This document shows positions 48,759-56,989 of a stretch of DNA of 64,000 nt, piece by piece; position 1 is the first letter of the stretch, and each line of letters begins with the position of its first letter. The DNA is taken from contig DJET01000078.1 in NCBI GenBank assembly GCA_002431945.1, positions 1-64,000 on the forward strand. The letters are read 5' to 3'. Both the position numbers and the translations under genes were made by a program. The notes under the pieces were generated by a model. That model searched no databases, was not told the DNA's origin, and worked only from the letters and a program-made list of their open reading frames with translations. The DNA is from Ruminococcaceae bacterium UBA5891 (GTDB lineage Bacteria; Bacillota; Clostridia; Oscillospirales; Acutalibacteraceae).

Positions 48759-48787
48759 ATTATAGCACCGCGGCTTTGAAAAGTCAA
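48759..48787 (-). promoter_or_regulatory. Sigma-A promoter of the fluoride riboswitch-antiporter unit
   Basis: Minus strand TTGACT (48782-48787), 17 bases, TATAAT (48759-48764), placing +1 at about 48752, just before the aptamer. Confidence 0.85.
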
Positions 48788-48881
48788 GTTTTGCGGAAAA
48801 TCTTATTTCAAGCGGAAATTGGTTGCAGTTATATCTTTAAACAGCGTTTCCCAATTGAAACATTGCACAAACCGAAATTTT

Positions 48882-49361
48882 TCAATCTGCAAGTTGCTTC
48901 AATGTATCACCGGCAATACGGTAAACCGTCCAATCCGACATAGGCTCCGCCCCAAGTGAAAGGTAGAAATCAATGCTGGGTTTGTTCCAATCCAGACACC
49001 ACCATTCCAAGCGACCGCAGCCGCGTTCAACCGCGATGGACGCCAGCTTTTTCAAAATTGCTTTTCCATATCCTTTGCCGCGATATTCGGGCTTTACATA
49101 TAAATCCTCAAGATAAATACCGGCACGACCGAGGAATGTCGAAAAATTGTGAAAAAACAGCGCAAATCCGATTTCTTTTCCATCTTCAACTGCAAAAATC
49201 ACTTCTGCTTTCTGTTTATCAAAAATCCAAGCTTTAAGCAGAGTTTCATCGGCTACTACCTCGTCTGACATTTTTTCGTAGTCTGCAAGGTCTTTTATAA
49301 ACTGCAGAATTAAAGCTGTGTCTTTACGTTCTGCATTTCTGAATGTTAAGCTACCGCCCAC
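48882..49361 (-). CDS. GNAT family N-acetyltransferase (diamine/thialysine acetyltransferase-like)
   Basis: About 159 aa. The acetyl-CoA motif YVKPEYRGKGYGKAIL and the segment GIYLEDLYV followed by RGCGRLEWWCLDWNKPSIDFY closely match spermidine/thialysine acetyltransferases (SSAT-like). GTG at 49361 is preferred, eight bases after GGAGG; the frame runs further upstream to 49430 but there overlaps the tRNA terminator. It could acetylate a polyamine or amino-acid amine. A promoter is not clear (TATAAT at 49399-49404 lacks a good -35). Confidence 0.85.
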   Translation of the reverse strand: MGGSLTFRNAERKDTALILQFIKDLADYEKMSDEVVADETLLKAWIFDKQKAEVIFAVEDGKEIGFALFFHNFSTFLGRAGIYLEDLYVKPEYRGKGYGKAILKKLASIAVERGCGRLEWWCLDWNKPSIDFYLSLGAEPMSDWTVYRIAGDTLKQLAD

Positions 49362-49407
49362 GATTATTACCTCCGTAAATTTTGATTTACCAAAATCATT
49401 ATAATAT

Positions 49408-49447
49408 ATAAAATATCCACCGTAATTCAATAAAAATTACGGTGGAT
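49408..49447 (-). terminator. tRNA-Ala terminator
   Basis: Thirteen-base-pair perfect stem ATCCACCGTAATT / AATTACGGTGGAT (49415-49427 with 49435-49447), followed on the minus strand by ATTTTAT, immediately after the tRNA 3' end. Confidence 0.8.
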
Positions 49448-49450
49448 ACA

Positions 49451-49526
49451 TGGTGGAGACGAAGAGGATCGAACTCTCGACCTTACGGATGCGAACCGTA
49501 CGCTCTCCCAGCTGAGCTACGCCCCC
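49451..49526 (-). tRNA. tRNA-Ala (anticodon CGC)
   Basis: 76-base tRNA with encoded CCA. Acceptor GGGGGCG pairs with CGTCTCC and includes the G3-T70 pair that marks alanine. D-arm GCTCAGCTGGGAGAGC, anticodon arm TACGG-TTCGCAT-CCGTA with anticodon CGC (decodes GCG), T-arm GAGAG-TTCGATC-CTCTT. Own promoter and terminator flank it. Confidence 0.95.
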
Positions 49527-49544
49527 ATTTTTTGCAACACGACT

Positions 49545-49573
49545 ATTTTACTATTAAAAAACCGTTTTGTCAA
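49545..49573 (-). promoter_or_regulatory. Promoter of tRNA-Ala
   Basis: Minus strand TTGACA (49568-49573), 17 bases, TAAAAT (49545-49550), about 19 bases before the tRNA 5' end. Confidence 0.82.
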
Positions 49574-49610
49574 GTATTATAAATCAAAAGCTTAAAAAAT
49601 TTTTTAGGTC

Positions 49611-49639
49611 TTGTTATTTTAAACGTCAGGTGCTATAAT
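49611..49639 (+). promoter_or_regulatory. Promoter of the MATE transporter gene
   Basis: TTGTTA (49611-49616), 17 bases, TATAAT (49634-49639), 30 bases before the ATG. Confidence 0.75.
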
Positions 49640-49668
49640 GTAGTGCGAAAAAAGTCGAACAAGGGAAA

Positions 49669-51060
49669 ATGAAAACAGTTATGAAATTTGATTCCGAAAG
49701 TATGCGCAAGGGCCCGATATTTAAAAGCGTTATTATTTATACGGTGCCCATAATTCTTACGAGCATTTTGCAGCTTTTATTTAATGCTGCCGATCTTATT
49801 GTTGTAGGTTGGTTTTCTGGCAGCGACTCCGTTGCCGCAGTTGGGGCAACAGGCTCTCTTACAAACCTTATAGTTAATTTGTTTATAGGGCTTTCTGTCG
49901 GAGCCGGCGTTGCGGTGGCGCAGGGTATAGGTGCCGAAGACGGTAAAGCTACCTCCAACGCGGTGCATACTGCAATTCCTATAGCTGCGGCGGGCGGTTT
50001 GCTGCTTACCGTGATCGGCGTGGCGTTTTCGGGCACGTTTCTTGAAGCTATGGGCACACCGCAAGGAAAGCTGCTTGAACTTTCATCGGTTTATATGCGA
50101 ATATACTTTTGCGGTATGATCTTCAGTATGCTTTATAACTTCGGCTCGGCAATACTTCGCGCCGCGGGCGATACGCGCTCTCCGCTTATCTTTCTCACAA
50201 TAGCGGGGGTTTTAAACGTTATTTTAAATATAGTTTTTGTTGCTGCGTTTAAAATGGACGTTGCAGGCGTGGCGCTTGCAACCTCGATTTCACAGGCGGT
50301 ATCCGCCGTTTTGGTCTTAAGGGCTTTATCTAAGCGCGAGGACGCGTGCAGACTTGATTTTAAGAAAATGCACATACATAAAAGAGCGCTTTTAAAAATG
50401 CTTAAAATCGGATTGCCGGCAGGTCTTCAGGGCTCGCTGTTTTCAATTTCCAACGTGCTTATACAGTCTTCTGTCAATTCGTTCGGCGCGGCGCATATGT
50501 CCGGCAGTGCGGCGGCATCAAGCATAGAGGGCTTTTGCTACGTTTCAATGAACGCGTTTCACCAAACGGCGCTTAACTTCTGCGGGCAAAACTACGGAGC
50601 GGGCGACCTTAAGCGTGTTAACCGCATTACCTTTACCTGCCTTGCAACCGTTGCGGCAGTGGGGCTTATTGTAGGCAATATTTTTTATCTATTCGGTAAT
50701 CAGCTGCTGGGTATTTACATAACCGATTCGCCCGAAGCGGTGCGTTACGGTATGGAAAGGCTTAAATTTATGCTTATACCGTACTTTCTGTGCGGTATAA
50801 TGGATACCGCCACCGGCTCAATGCGGGGTATAGGCTCTTCGGTAACGCCTATGATCATTACGATAATCGGCGTGTGCGTAATGCGTGTGGTTTGGATATA
50901 TACCGTATTCGCTATGCCGCAGTATCACAGCTTTTCGGGATTGTTTATTTCTTACCCGATATCGTGGCTGCTTACCTTTACCGCGGTATTTATTTCGTAT
51001 CTTATAATAATGAACAGGCGCAGGCGGGAAAAGCTCCGCACTGCGCCGCAGGGTGAATAA
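49669..51060 (+). CDS. MATE family efflux transporter
   Basis: A 463-residue protein with about 12 transmembrane segments of the NorM/DinF type (MATE). It begins GPIFKSVIIYTVPIILTSILQLLFNAADLIVVG (split, about residues 15-47), and the repeated half starts around LKIGLPAGLQGSLFS (about 245-260). Exports drugs or metabolites using Na+ or H+; substrate unknown. AAGGGA precedes the ATG. Its stop codon directly abuts the stop of the convergent BceB-type gene, with no terminator between. Confidence 0.9.
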   Translation: MKTVMKFDSESMRKGPIFKSVIIYTVPIILTSILQLLFNAADLIVVGWFSGSDSVAAVGATGSLTNLIVNLFIGLSVGAGVAVAQGIGAEDGKATSNAVHTAIPIAAAGGLLLTVIGVAFSGTFLEAMGTPQGKLLELSSVYMRIYFCGMIFSMLYNFGSAILRAAGDTRSPLIFLTIAGVLNVILNIVFVAAFKMDVAGVALATSISQAVSAVLVLRALSKREDACRLDFKKMHIHKRALLKMLKIGLPAGLQGSLFSISNVLIQSSVNSFGAAHMSGSAAASSIEGFCYVSMNAFHQTALNFCGQNYGAGDLKRVNRITFTCLATVAAVGLIVGNIFYLFGNQLLGIYITDSPEAVRYGMERLKFMLIPYFLCGIMDTATGSMRGIGSSVTPMIITIIGVCVMRVVWIYTVFAMPQYHSFSGLFISYPISWLLTFTAVFISYLIIMNRRRREKLRTAPQGE

Positions 51061-53040
51061 TTATACCCTTACTATTTTTTGATAGGTTTTTGCGGTAAAA
51101 TAGTAAATTGCAAAATATACCGCCGCAAACACAGCTGTTGTAACGGCAACGCATATTAAAAACAGGGGTACGTTATTGCAATTAAAAACGGATAATATCT
51201 GTTTTATCATTCTGAACGCAAAAGCAAGGTGAATAACCGCGGCGGTAAGAGGCAGGAAAAATACCTTTAATACCTGCGAATTAACGGATTTTTCAACCTC
51301 TTCGTGCGACATTCCTATTTTTTGCATTATCTGATAGCGCTCGCGGTCGTCGCTGCCCTCGGAAATTTGCTTATAGTAAATTATAAGGGCTGTAAAGCCG
51401 ACAAACATAAGACCTAAGAAAATTCCTATAAAGAACAGACCGCCGTATGCCTTGTAAAATTCGTCAAGCATACTGTCGCGCGATTCTGTACCGAAGCCTT
51501 CGCCCAGTGAAGACAGGGCGGAGCTTATTTTATTTGCCGCGGCTGTATTCTGCTCTATGTTTCCGTCAAGGTCAAATGTATAATACCATTCATACGGGCT
51601 TTTGGCGATTCCGAAATACTCCGCCTGATTTTCATATATTGAGCTTAAACGGCTGTCGCTTACAACCAAAAAAATTACCGGAGTGGTGTATGCTTTAAAA
51701 ATATCCGCCATGGGGATATCATCGGCGCTTTTTACACTGTATTTTTCTTCAAAAACCGTAAGCTCTTTATAATCGGCGGTTGCTTTTCCTAAGGTATAAA
51801 GAGCTTCGTTATCCTTTAAATGCGGCTGTTTACCCGTAATGCGCGCATAATCGCTTTCGGGCATTGCTACGGTTACGGCAAGATCGGCGGCAGAGGTTGT
51901 GTTTTTATTAACAAAGCTGTAAACGGTGCCGTGCCTTTCGGCGGTTACGCTTAAATAATTAAAATAAACCGCGTCTTTAATATTAACGCCGCTTTCTGCG
52001 ACGGCGTTGCTGACGCTTTGTATAACACCGTCGCTTTGCGTTAACATTTCATCGCTTTTGTATGATATTCCGACGCTTTTTTGCAAGCGGTCGTTTGCCA
52101 TATCCTTAACGCCTGCGTAAAGGCATACGGTGCTTGAAACGGTTACTAAAACCATTGTTGAAAGTATGCAGATACCCGCAAGCCCCGCGGCGTTTTGCTT
52201 CATACGGTAAAGCATACCGGATATTGCCGTGAAATGCCGCGGCTTATAGTAATAGCCCTTGTTTTTGCGCAAAAGCTTTAACACGGCTATACTGCCCGAA
52301 ATAAAAAGCGCATATGTTCCGAAAATAACAAGCATTACCGCCAGAAAGAATAAAACCACGGCGGACATAGGATCGTTTACCGTAAGCGCAATATAATAAC
52401 CGCCGCAAAGGCTTATAAGCCCCAAAACGGCAATAACCCAATTTGCTTTCGGCTCGCGTTCGCCGGATTTGCCGCTGTTTAAAAGCTCAATAGGCTTTGA
52501 AATTTTAACCGAGATCAGGTTGTAAATAAGCGTGAAAAGATAAATCACGGCAAAAAATACCGCGGTTATTGCTACGGACTTAGGCGATACGGAAAACACA
52601 ATACCCGAAGGCATTTTTAATATTGCGCAAAGCAATAAAAGCATAAGCTTGCTGAAAATTATTCCGATAATAAGACCGACAAAAAGCGTAATAACGGCTG
52701 AAATTATCGCTTCATATAACAGAACGCAGGCAATATTGCCCTTGGTTAAGCCTAAAATATTGTAAACGCCGAGCTCCTTTTTGCGGTTTTTAATTAAAAA
52801 GCTGTTTGTGTAAAACAGAAAAACACAGGCAAAAATACCTATAATAATTACGCCGAAGCTCATATATAACTTTAAAATATCGCCGCCGCTCATTTCGGGC
52901 AGGCCCTTATTATTTGCGATAAAGCTGAGATCGTAAAACATTGCAACCGAAAAAATGCAGGTAATAAGATAGGGAAGATAAAATCTTCTGTTTTTTGTAA
53001 CGGCGCTTAACGCAAGCTTTAAATAAAGTGAATTACGCAT
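51061..53040 (-). CDS. BceB-type ABC transporter permease (FtsX family, antimicrobial peptide resistance)
   Basis: About 659 aa with ten predicted transmembrane segments and a large extracellular domain in the second half (about residues 310-530), the layout of BceB permeases that detect peptide antibiotics such as bacitracin. FtsX-like stretches are at residues about 55-180 and in the last 120 residues. ATG at 53040 follows GGTGA and overlaps the ATPase gene by eight bases. With the adjacent kinase and regulator it forms a full Bce module. The peptide recognised is unknown. Confidence 0.88.
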   Translation of the reverse strand: MRNSLYLKLALSAVTKNRRFYLPYLITCIFSVAMFYDLSFIANNKGLPEMSGGDILKLYMSFGVIIIGIFACVFLFYTNSFLIKNRKKELGVYNILGLTKGNIACVLLYEAIISAVITLFVGLIIGIIFSKLMLLLLCAILKMPSGIVFSVSPKSVAITAVFFAVIYLFTLIYNLISVKISKPIELLNSGKSGEREPKANWVIAVLGLISLCGGYYIALTVNDPMSAVVLFFLAVMLVIFGTYALFISGSIAVLKLLRKNKGYYYKPRHFTAISGMLYRMKQNAAGLAGICILSTMVLVTVSSTVCLYAGVKDMANDRLQKSVGISYKSDEMLTQSDGVIQSVSNAVAESGVNIKDAVYFNYLSVTAERHGTVYSFVNKNTTSAADLAVTVAMPESDYARITGKQPHLKDNEALYTLGKATADYKELTVFEEKYSVKSADDIPMADIFKAYTTPVIFLVVSDSRLSSIYENQAEYFGIAKSPYEWYYTFDLDGNIEQNTAAANKISSALSSLGEGFGTESRDSMLDEFYKAYGGLFFIGIFLGLMFVGFTALIIYYKQISEGSDDRERYQIMQKIGMSHEEVEKSVNSQVLKVFFLPLTAAVIHLAFAFRMIKQILSVFNCNNVPLFLICVAVTTAVFAAVYFAIYYFTAKTYQKIVRV

Positions 53041-53800
53041 TTTCTTCACCGCCCGCAATCAGCAATGTAAGCGTATCCGAAATTTTTTGGTAAAGCTGTT
53101 CGCCGCTCATATTTGCGCGGTATATCTGGTGGAAGACCGCGCCGTCCTTAATAAACAGAACGCGCTTTGCGTGGCTTGCCGCCTTTACCGAATGGGTTAC
53201 CATAAGTATTGTTTGACCCTCGTTATTAAGCGCAGAAAACAGCTCTAACAGGTTATCCGCCGCTTTAGAGTCAAGCGCGCCTGTAGGTTCGTCCGCCAAA
53301 ATAAGCTGCGGATTTGTTATAACCGCTCTTGCCACCGCGGCACGCTGCTTTTGACCGCCCGACACTTCGTAGGGATATTTATTAAGAATATCGGTTATGT
53401 TAAGCTTTTTTGCAATCGGAACAAGCCTTCTTTGCATTTCTGCAAAGCCCTTGCCCGAAAGCACGAGAGGCAGAAAAATATTGTCCCTTATGTTAAATGT
53501 GTCAAGCAAATTAAAATCCTGAAAAACAAAGCCTAAATTTTCGCGGCGAAACCTTGTTATATCCGCTTCCTTTACCTCGGCTATGTTTCTGCCGCCAAGC
53601 TTTACTTCGCCCGAAGTTGGCTTATCAAGCGCCGCCAAAATATTAAGCAGGGTGGTTTTGCCCGAACCGGATTCGCCCATAACGGCGACATATTCGCCCT
53701 CTTCCACGGAAAAGCTTACGTTTTTCAGCGCTTCAACGCGGTTTGCACCAAGGCGTGTGGTGTAAATTTTTCTTAAATTGTTTACTTCAAGTATCGGCAT
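53033..53800 (-). CDS. BceA-type ABC transporter ATP-binding protein
   Basis: ATPase partner of the BceB-type permease; 255 aa. Walker A GESGSGKTT (about residues 36-44), signature VSGGQKQR, Walker B LILADEPTGALD and the switch His in MVTHSV match the MacB/LolD/BceA group. GGAGG seven bases before ATG. Upstream (53801-53897) lies a BceR-type box and a possible promoter, so the transporter is probably induced by its own two-component system. Confidence 0.92.
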   Translation of the reverse strand: MPILEVNNLRKIYTTRLGANRVEALKNVSFSVEEGEYVAVMGESGSGKTTLLNILAALDKPTSGEVKLGGRNIAEVKEADITRFRRENLGFVFQDFNLLDTFNIRDNIFLPLVLSGKGFAEMQRRLVPIAKKLNITDILNKYPYEVSGGQKQRAAVARAVITNPQLILADEPTGALDSKAADNLLELFSALNNEGQTILMVTHSVKAASHAKRVLFIKDGAVFHQIYRANMSGEQLYQKISDTLTLLIAGGEENA

Positions 53801-53821
53801 ATCGATTCCTCCTATGCCGTT

Positions 53822-53895
53822 ATTATACCGCCACGCATTACCGCAAATCCATAGCTTAGGCTTACAATACGCGGTTTAACCTTACATTTTTGTAA
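53822..53895 (-). promoter_or_regulatory. BceR-type box and inducible promoter of the bceAB-like genes
   Basis: Inverted repeat TTACA-N4-TGTAA at 53882-53895 matches the reported BceR-family binding pattern TnACA-N4-TGTAA. Downstream on the minus strand is TATAAT (53822-53827) with a poor -35 box, as expected of an activated promoter. The repeat centre is about 70-75 bases before the expected start. The repeat also lies two bases past the kinase stop codon. Confidence 0.7.
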
Positions 53896-53897
53896 GA

Positions 53898-54881
53898 TTA
53901 TTCAATTTCTATGCTTTCGGGCGTTAAATCAATTTCCGCGAGAGTCCCTTTCCCGACTTCGGAGCTTACCCTTAGAGTATGCCCCAATTTGTCTGCGGTG
54001 CGGCGGCACAGATAAAGCCCCAAGCCTGTAGACTTTCTGTCTGTTCTGCCGTTATAGCCGGTATAACCCTTTTCGAAAATACGCGGCAGATCCTCTTGCG
54101 ATATTCCTATGCCGGTATCGCTTATAAAAATCGAATTGCCTTTTGAATAAACGGAAATCGTACCTTTTTTGGTGTATTTAAGCGAATTTGATATTATCTG
54201 CTCGATAATAAAGCCCAACTGTTTTTCGTCCGTTACGGCGGTAAGCCCTGTTTCCTTATAATCAAGCGTAAGCTTTTTTAAAATAAACTGCTTTGAAAAT
54301 TTTTTAAGAACGGATTTTATTATACGGTCAGTATCGCAGGCGGTAATAACAAAATCGTTCGTGCCGCTTTCAAGCCGTATATAGCCGAGCGCCATTTCCG
54401 TATACTGCTCGATTTTAAAAAGCTCTGCCTCGCATTCGCGCGAATGTGTGCCGCTGTCAGACTGTAAAAGCAGGTGCATTGCCGCAATCGGCGTTTTGAT
54501 CTGATGCGCCCAAAGGGTGTAATAATCGTCCGTGTCGCGAAGCTTTATAGCAAGGTCTGAAATTAAGGTCTGCTTTTCGGCGGCAAGCCTTTTAATAATT
54601 TCGGTGTAATACTGTTTTTCGGGGTTGCGGGTTTCGGGGAACGAATTGCTTTCAATCATTATTTCCTCGCTTTTTAAAATTTTAAGCAATTGCTTTTGCG
54701 CGTTAACCGATTTTATAATGCGTACTGCCGCAAACGGTATTATTAAAAGCGAGGAAAGCAGCGCCGCGTAAAGCACGGCGTATATATTAAGCCTGTATAA
54801 TGCAATAACCGAAAAGAACACGGCAAGCGCCGCGGCGCAAACTAAAATGTAAGCCGATTTTGATTTAATGTATTTAATCAT
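53898..54881 (-). CDS. BceS-type intramembrane-sensing histidine kinase
   Basis: A 327-residue kinase with two N-terminal transmembrane helices (about 11-28 and 33-53) separated by only a few residues, so it lacks an external sensor and must read the state of the transporter. The DHp motif LWAHQIKTPIAAMHLLL has the phospho-His at about residue 126. The ATP domain has N- and G-boxes (IISNSLKYT, FISDTGIGI, STGLGLYLC). Overlaps the response regulator gene by four bases. Confidence 0.9.
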   Translation of the reverse strand: MIKYIKSKSAYILVCAAALAVFFSVIALYRLNIYAVLYAALLSSLLIIPFAAVRIIKSVNAQKQLLKILKSEEIMIESNSFPETRNPEKQYYTEIIKRLAAEKQTLISDLAIKLRDTDDYYTLWAHQIKTPIAAMHLLLQSDSGTHSRECEAELFKIEQYTEMALGYIRLESGTNDFVITACDTDRIIKSVLKKFSKQFILKKLTLDYKETGLTAVTDEKQLGFIIEQIISNSLKYTKKGTISVYSKGNSIFISDTGIGISQEDLPRIFEKGYTGYNGRTDRKSTGLGLYLCRRTADKLGHTLRVSSEVGKGTLAEIDLTPESIEIE

Positions 54882-55549
54882 TTTATAATATATCCTATAC
54901 CTTTTTTTGTGGTTATAAAATCCGCAAGACCAATGCTTTCAAGCTTTTTCCTGAGCCTTGTAACGTTTACGGTAAGCGTATTTTCGTCCACAAAGCTTTC
55001 GTCCTGCCAAAGCTGTTCCATAATTGACTCGCGCGTTACTATTTCTCCGCTTTTTTCCATCAGCGTAAGTAAAATACGGTACTCGTTTTTTGTAAGCTCC
55101 GCGCTTTTTCCGCGATAGCTTACCGCAGCGGACTGTTTATTTAATACCACGCCGCGGTGTTCCTTTAAATTTCCCGCGCCCGAAAGCTCGTACGTTCGGC
55201 GAAGGATAGCCTGAACCTTTGCATTAAGCACGGAAAGGTCAAACGGCTTTGCCAAAAAGTCGTCCCCGCCCATATTAACGGCGGTAACTATGTTCATATT
55301 ATCCGCCGCCGAGGAAATGAAAATTATCGGCACGTCGGAAAGCTTCCTTATTTCTCTGCAACGGCAGTAGCCGTTAAAAAACGGCAGGGAAATATCAAGC
55401 AGAACAAGCTGTGGGTTAAAATCGGCAAATTCCGCTGTTACATTTTTAAAATCCTGCGCGCATTTTACGTTATGTCCCCAAGAGGTAAGAAAATTATCCA
55501 TCTCTCTTGCTATTACGGGATCGTCCTCTACAATAAAAATATCTGCCAT
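54878..55549 (-). CDS. BceR-type OmpR-family response regulator
   Basis: A 223-residue regulator: receiver domain with acidic pocket EDD (8-10), phospho-Asp at about 52 (LLDISLPFF) and Lys in FLAKPFD; winged-helix DNA-binding domain (ELTKNEYRILLTLMEKSG, then ENTLTVNVTRLRKKLESIG). Overlap with the kinase gene shows a two-component pair. It presumably binds the TTACA-N4-TGTAA box before the ATPase gene. Divergent from greA. Confidence 0.92.
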   Translation of the reverse strand: MADIFIVEDDPVIAREMDNFLTSWGHNVKCAQDFKNVTAEFADFNPQLVLLDISLPFFNGYCRCREIRKLSDVPIIFISSAADNMNIVTAVNMGGDDFLAKPFDLSVLNAKVQAILRRTYELSGAGNLKEHRGVVLNKQSAAVSYRGKSAELTKNEYRILLTLMEKSGEIVTRESIMEQLWQDESFVDENTLTVNVTRLRKKLESIGLADFITTKKGIGYIIK

Positions 55550-55569
55550 ATTATCACTCCGTTAAATTT

Positions 55570-55598
55570 ATTTTAACATAAAAGCGCAATAATTTAAA
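55570..55598 (-). promoter_or_regulatory. Possible promoter of the bceRS-like genes
   Basis: Minus strand TTTAAA (55593-55598), 17 bases, TAAAAT (55570-55575). The -35 box matches consensus at four of six positions, so this is tentative. Confidence 0.4.
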
Positions 55599-55605
55599 GT
55601 ATTAC

Positions 55606-55634
55606 TTGTTTTAAGGCAGGGTAAGTAGTATAAT
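55606..55634 (+). promoter_or_regulatory. Promoter of greA
   Basis: TTGTTT (55606-55611), 17 bases, TATAAT (55629-55634), 19 bases before the ATG. Confidence 0.75.
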
Positions 55635-55653
55635 ACATAATCAGGTGAGAGTT

Positions 55654-56157
55654 ATGTACGATGAGCTTACTAAGGTTGATATTAAAAAAATGAAGGACGA
55701 GCTTGAATACCGCATAGGCACGGTTCGCCCGAAAATACTTGAAGAGGTAAAATTTACCCGCAGCTTTGGCGATTTAAGCGAAAATGCGGAGTATCACGCC
55801 GCCAAGCGCGAGCGCGGCAAGAACGAAAGCCGCATACGCTACCTCCGCAATATGATTAAGACCGCAAAAATAATAGAACCCGAAAGCCGCGAGGACGAAG
55901 TGGGACTTTTCGATACGGTTGAATACTATGTTGAGGAGGACGACGCAGTAGAAAAGGTGCGAATTGTAACCTCGCTGCGCCAAAATTCGCTTGAGCGTCT
56001 TATAAGCCGTGAATCGCCTATGGGTAAGGCGCTTATGGGCGCTAAAAAGGGCGATAGGGTATGCGTTAAGGTAAGCGACGAGTACAGCTATTATATAGTT
56101 ATTCGCGAAATTGTAAAGGGCAACGACGACGCAAGCCTTGAAATACGAAAATTCTGA
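55654..56157 (+). CDS. greA: Transcription elongation factor GreA
   Basis: Rescues backtracked RNA polymerase; about 167 aa. The N-terminal coiled coil holds the family motif SFGDLSENAEYHAAKRERG (about 38-56) with tip acidic residues, and the C-terminal FKBP-like domain ends with SPMGKALMGAKKGD. ATG at 55654 is five bases after AGGTGA; the GTG at the open-frame start overlaps that ribosome site. The terminator begins inside the last codons. Confidence 0.92.
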   Translation: MYDELTKVDIKKMKDELEYRIGTVRPKILEEVKFTRSFGDLSENAEYHAAKRERGKNESRIRYLRNMIKTAKIIEPESREDEVGLFDTVEYYVEEDDAVEKVRIVTSLRQNSLERLISRESPMGKALMGAKKGDRVCVKVSDEYSYYIVIREIVKGNDDASLEIRKF

Positions 56158-56178
56158 TTGAAAAAATCGGAATTTTTT
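56148..56178 (+). terminator. greA terminator
   Basis: Stem AAAATTCTGAT / ATCGGAATTTT (56148-56158 with 56166-56176, one G-T pair) running into a T-run to 56178. It overlaps the greA stop codon and contains the -35 box of the thyX promoter. Confidence 0.75.
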
Positions 56179-56186
56179 GCTATAAT
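56158..56186 (+). promoter_or_regulatory. Promoter of the thyX operon, embedded in the greA terminator
   Basis: TTGAAA (56158-56163), 17 bases, TATAAT (56181-56186). The -35 box is the hairpin loop of the greA terminator and the spacer contains its 3' arm and T-run. Confidence 0.82.
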
Positions 56187-56215
56187 CAATAAGATAAAAA
56201 TAAGGAGAAAAGTAT

Positions 56216-56989
56216 ATGGCAAAGGTTTTTTTACTTGCACACACGCCAAGTCCCGAAAAAACGGTTGCGGCGGCGGCAAAGCTGTGTTACAGCAGCTCGG
56301 ATATTGAGGGTTTGAACGACAGCCTTACAGATGAAAAGGCGGCGGCTTTTGTTGAAATGCTTTCGGAAATAGGCCACGAAAGCCCTATTGAGCACGCAAG
56401 CTTTACCTTCGGTATAGAAGGCGTTTCGCGTTCGCTTTTAGCGCAAATAACAAGGCACAGAATGGCGTCTTTTTCGGTTAAAAGCCAGCGCTATGTGCGC
56501 GAGGGCAGCTTCGGCTATGTAACTCCGCCCGAAATAGCGGCAGAGCCTGAGGCAAAAAAGCTTTACGATGAAATTATGGCGGAGGATCAGAAAAAATACG
56601 ACCGAATTGCCGCAATTCTTAAAGAAAAGCACATTAAGACGTTTTTGGCTGAGGGCAAGGACGAAAAAACCGCAAACCGCCTTGCCGAGAAGAAGGCTAT
56701 TGAAGACGCGCGCTTTGTTCTGCCCAATTCCTGCGAAACGCAGATGATAATGACAATGAATGCCCGCTCTCTTAAAAATTTCTTTAGAATCCGCTGCTGC
56801 AACAGGGCGCAGTGGGAAATAAGGGACGTTGCCGACCAAATGCTGGCGCTTGTATCTAAGGCTGCGCCGGAGCTTTTTAAAAACGCGGGCCCTGCCTGCC
56901 TTAACGGCGCGTGCAGCGAGGGTAAAATGTCCTGCGGAAAAGCGGCGCAGGTAAGAGAACACTTTAAGGAACTTAAAAACAATGGGTAA
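56216..56989 (+). CDS. thyX: Flavin-dependent thymidylate synthase ThyX
   Basis: Makes dTMP from dUMP using FAD and methylene-tetrahydrofolate; 257 aa. The diagnostic RHR-X7-S motif is at residues 80-90 (RHRMASFSVKS), and PIEHASFTF and a C-terminal NARSLKNFFRIRCCNRAQWEIR region (split) are present. AAGGAG precedes ATG. Overlaps thymidylate kinase by eight bases, so the pathway dUMP to dTDP is in one operon. Confidence 0.96.
   Translation: MAKVFLLAHTPSPEKTVAAAAKLCYSSSDIEGLNDSLTDEKAAAFVEMLSEIGHESPIEHASFTFGIEGVSRSLLAQITRHRMASFSVKSQRYVREGSFGYVTPPEIAAEPEAKKLYDEIMAEDQKKYDRIAAILKEKHIKTFLAEGKDEKTANRLAEKKAIEDARFVLPNSCETQMIMTMNARSLKNFFRIRCCNRAQWEIRDVADQMLALVSKAAPELFKNAGPACLNGACSEGKMSCGKAAQVREHFKELKNNG

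Noticed and set aside
53881..53896. CTTACA-TTTT-TGTAAG as a simple terminator of the histidine kinase gene
   Set aside because: Stem is only six pairs with no T-run after it on the minus strand; the exact BceR-type pattern before bceA is the better reading.
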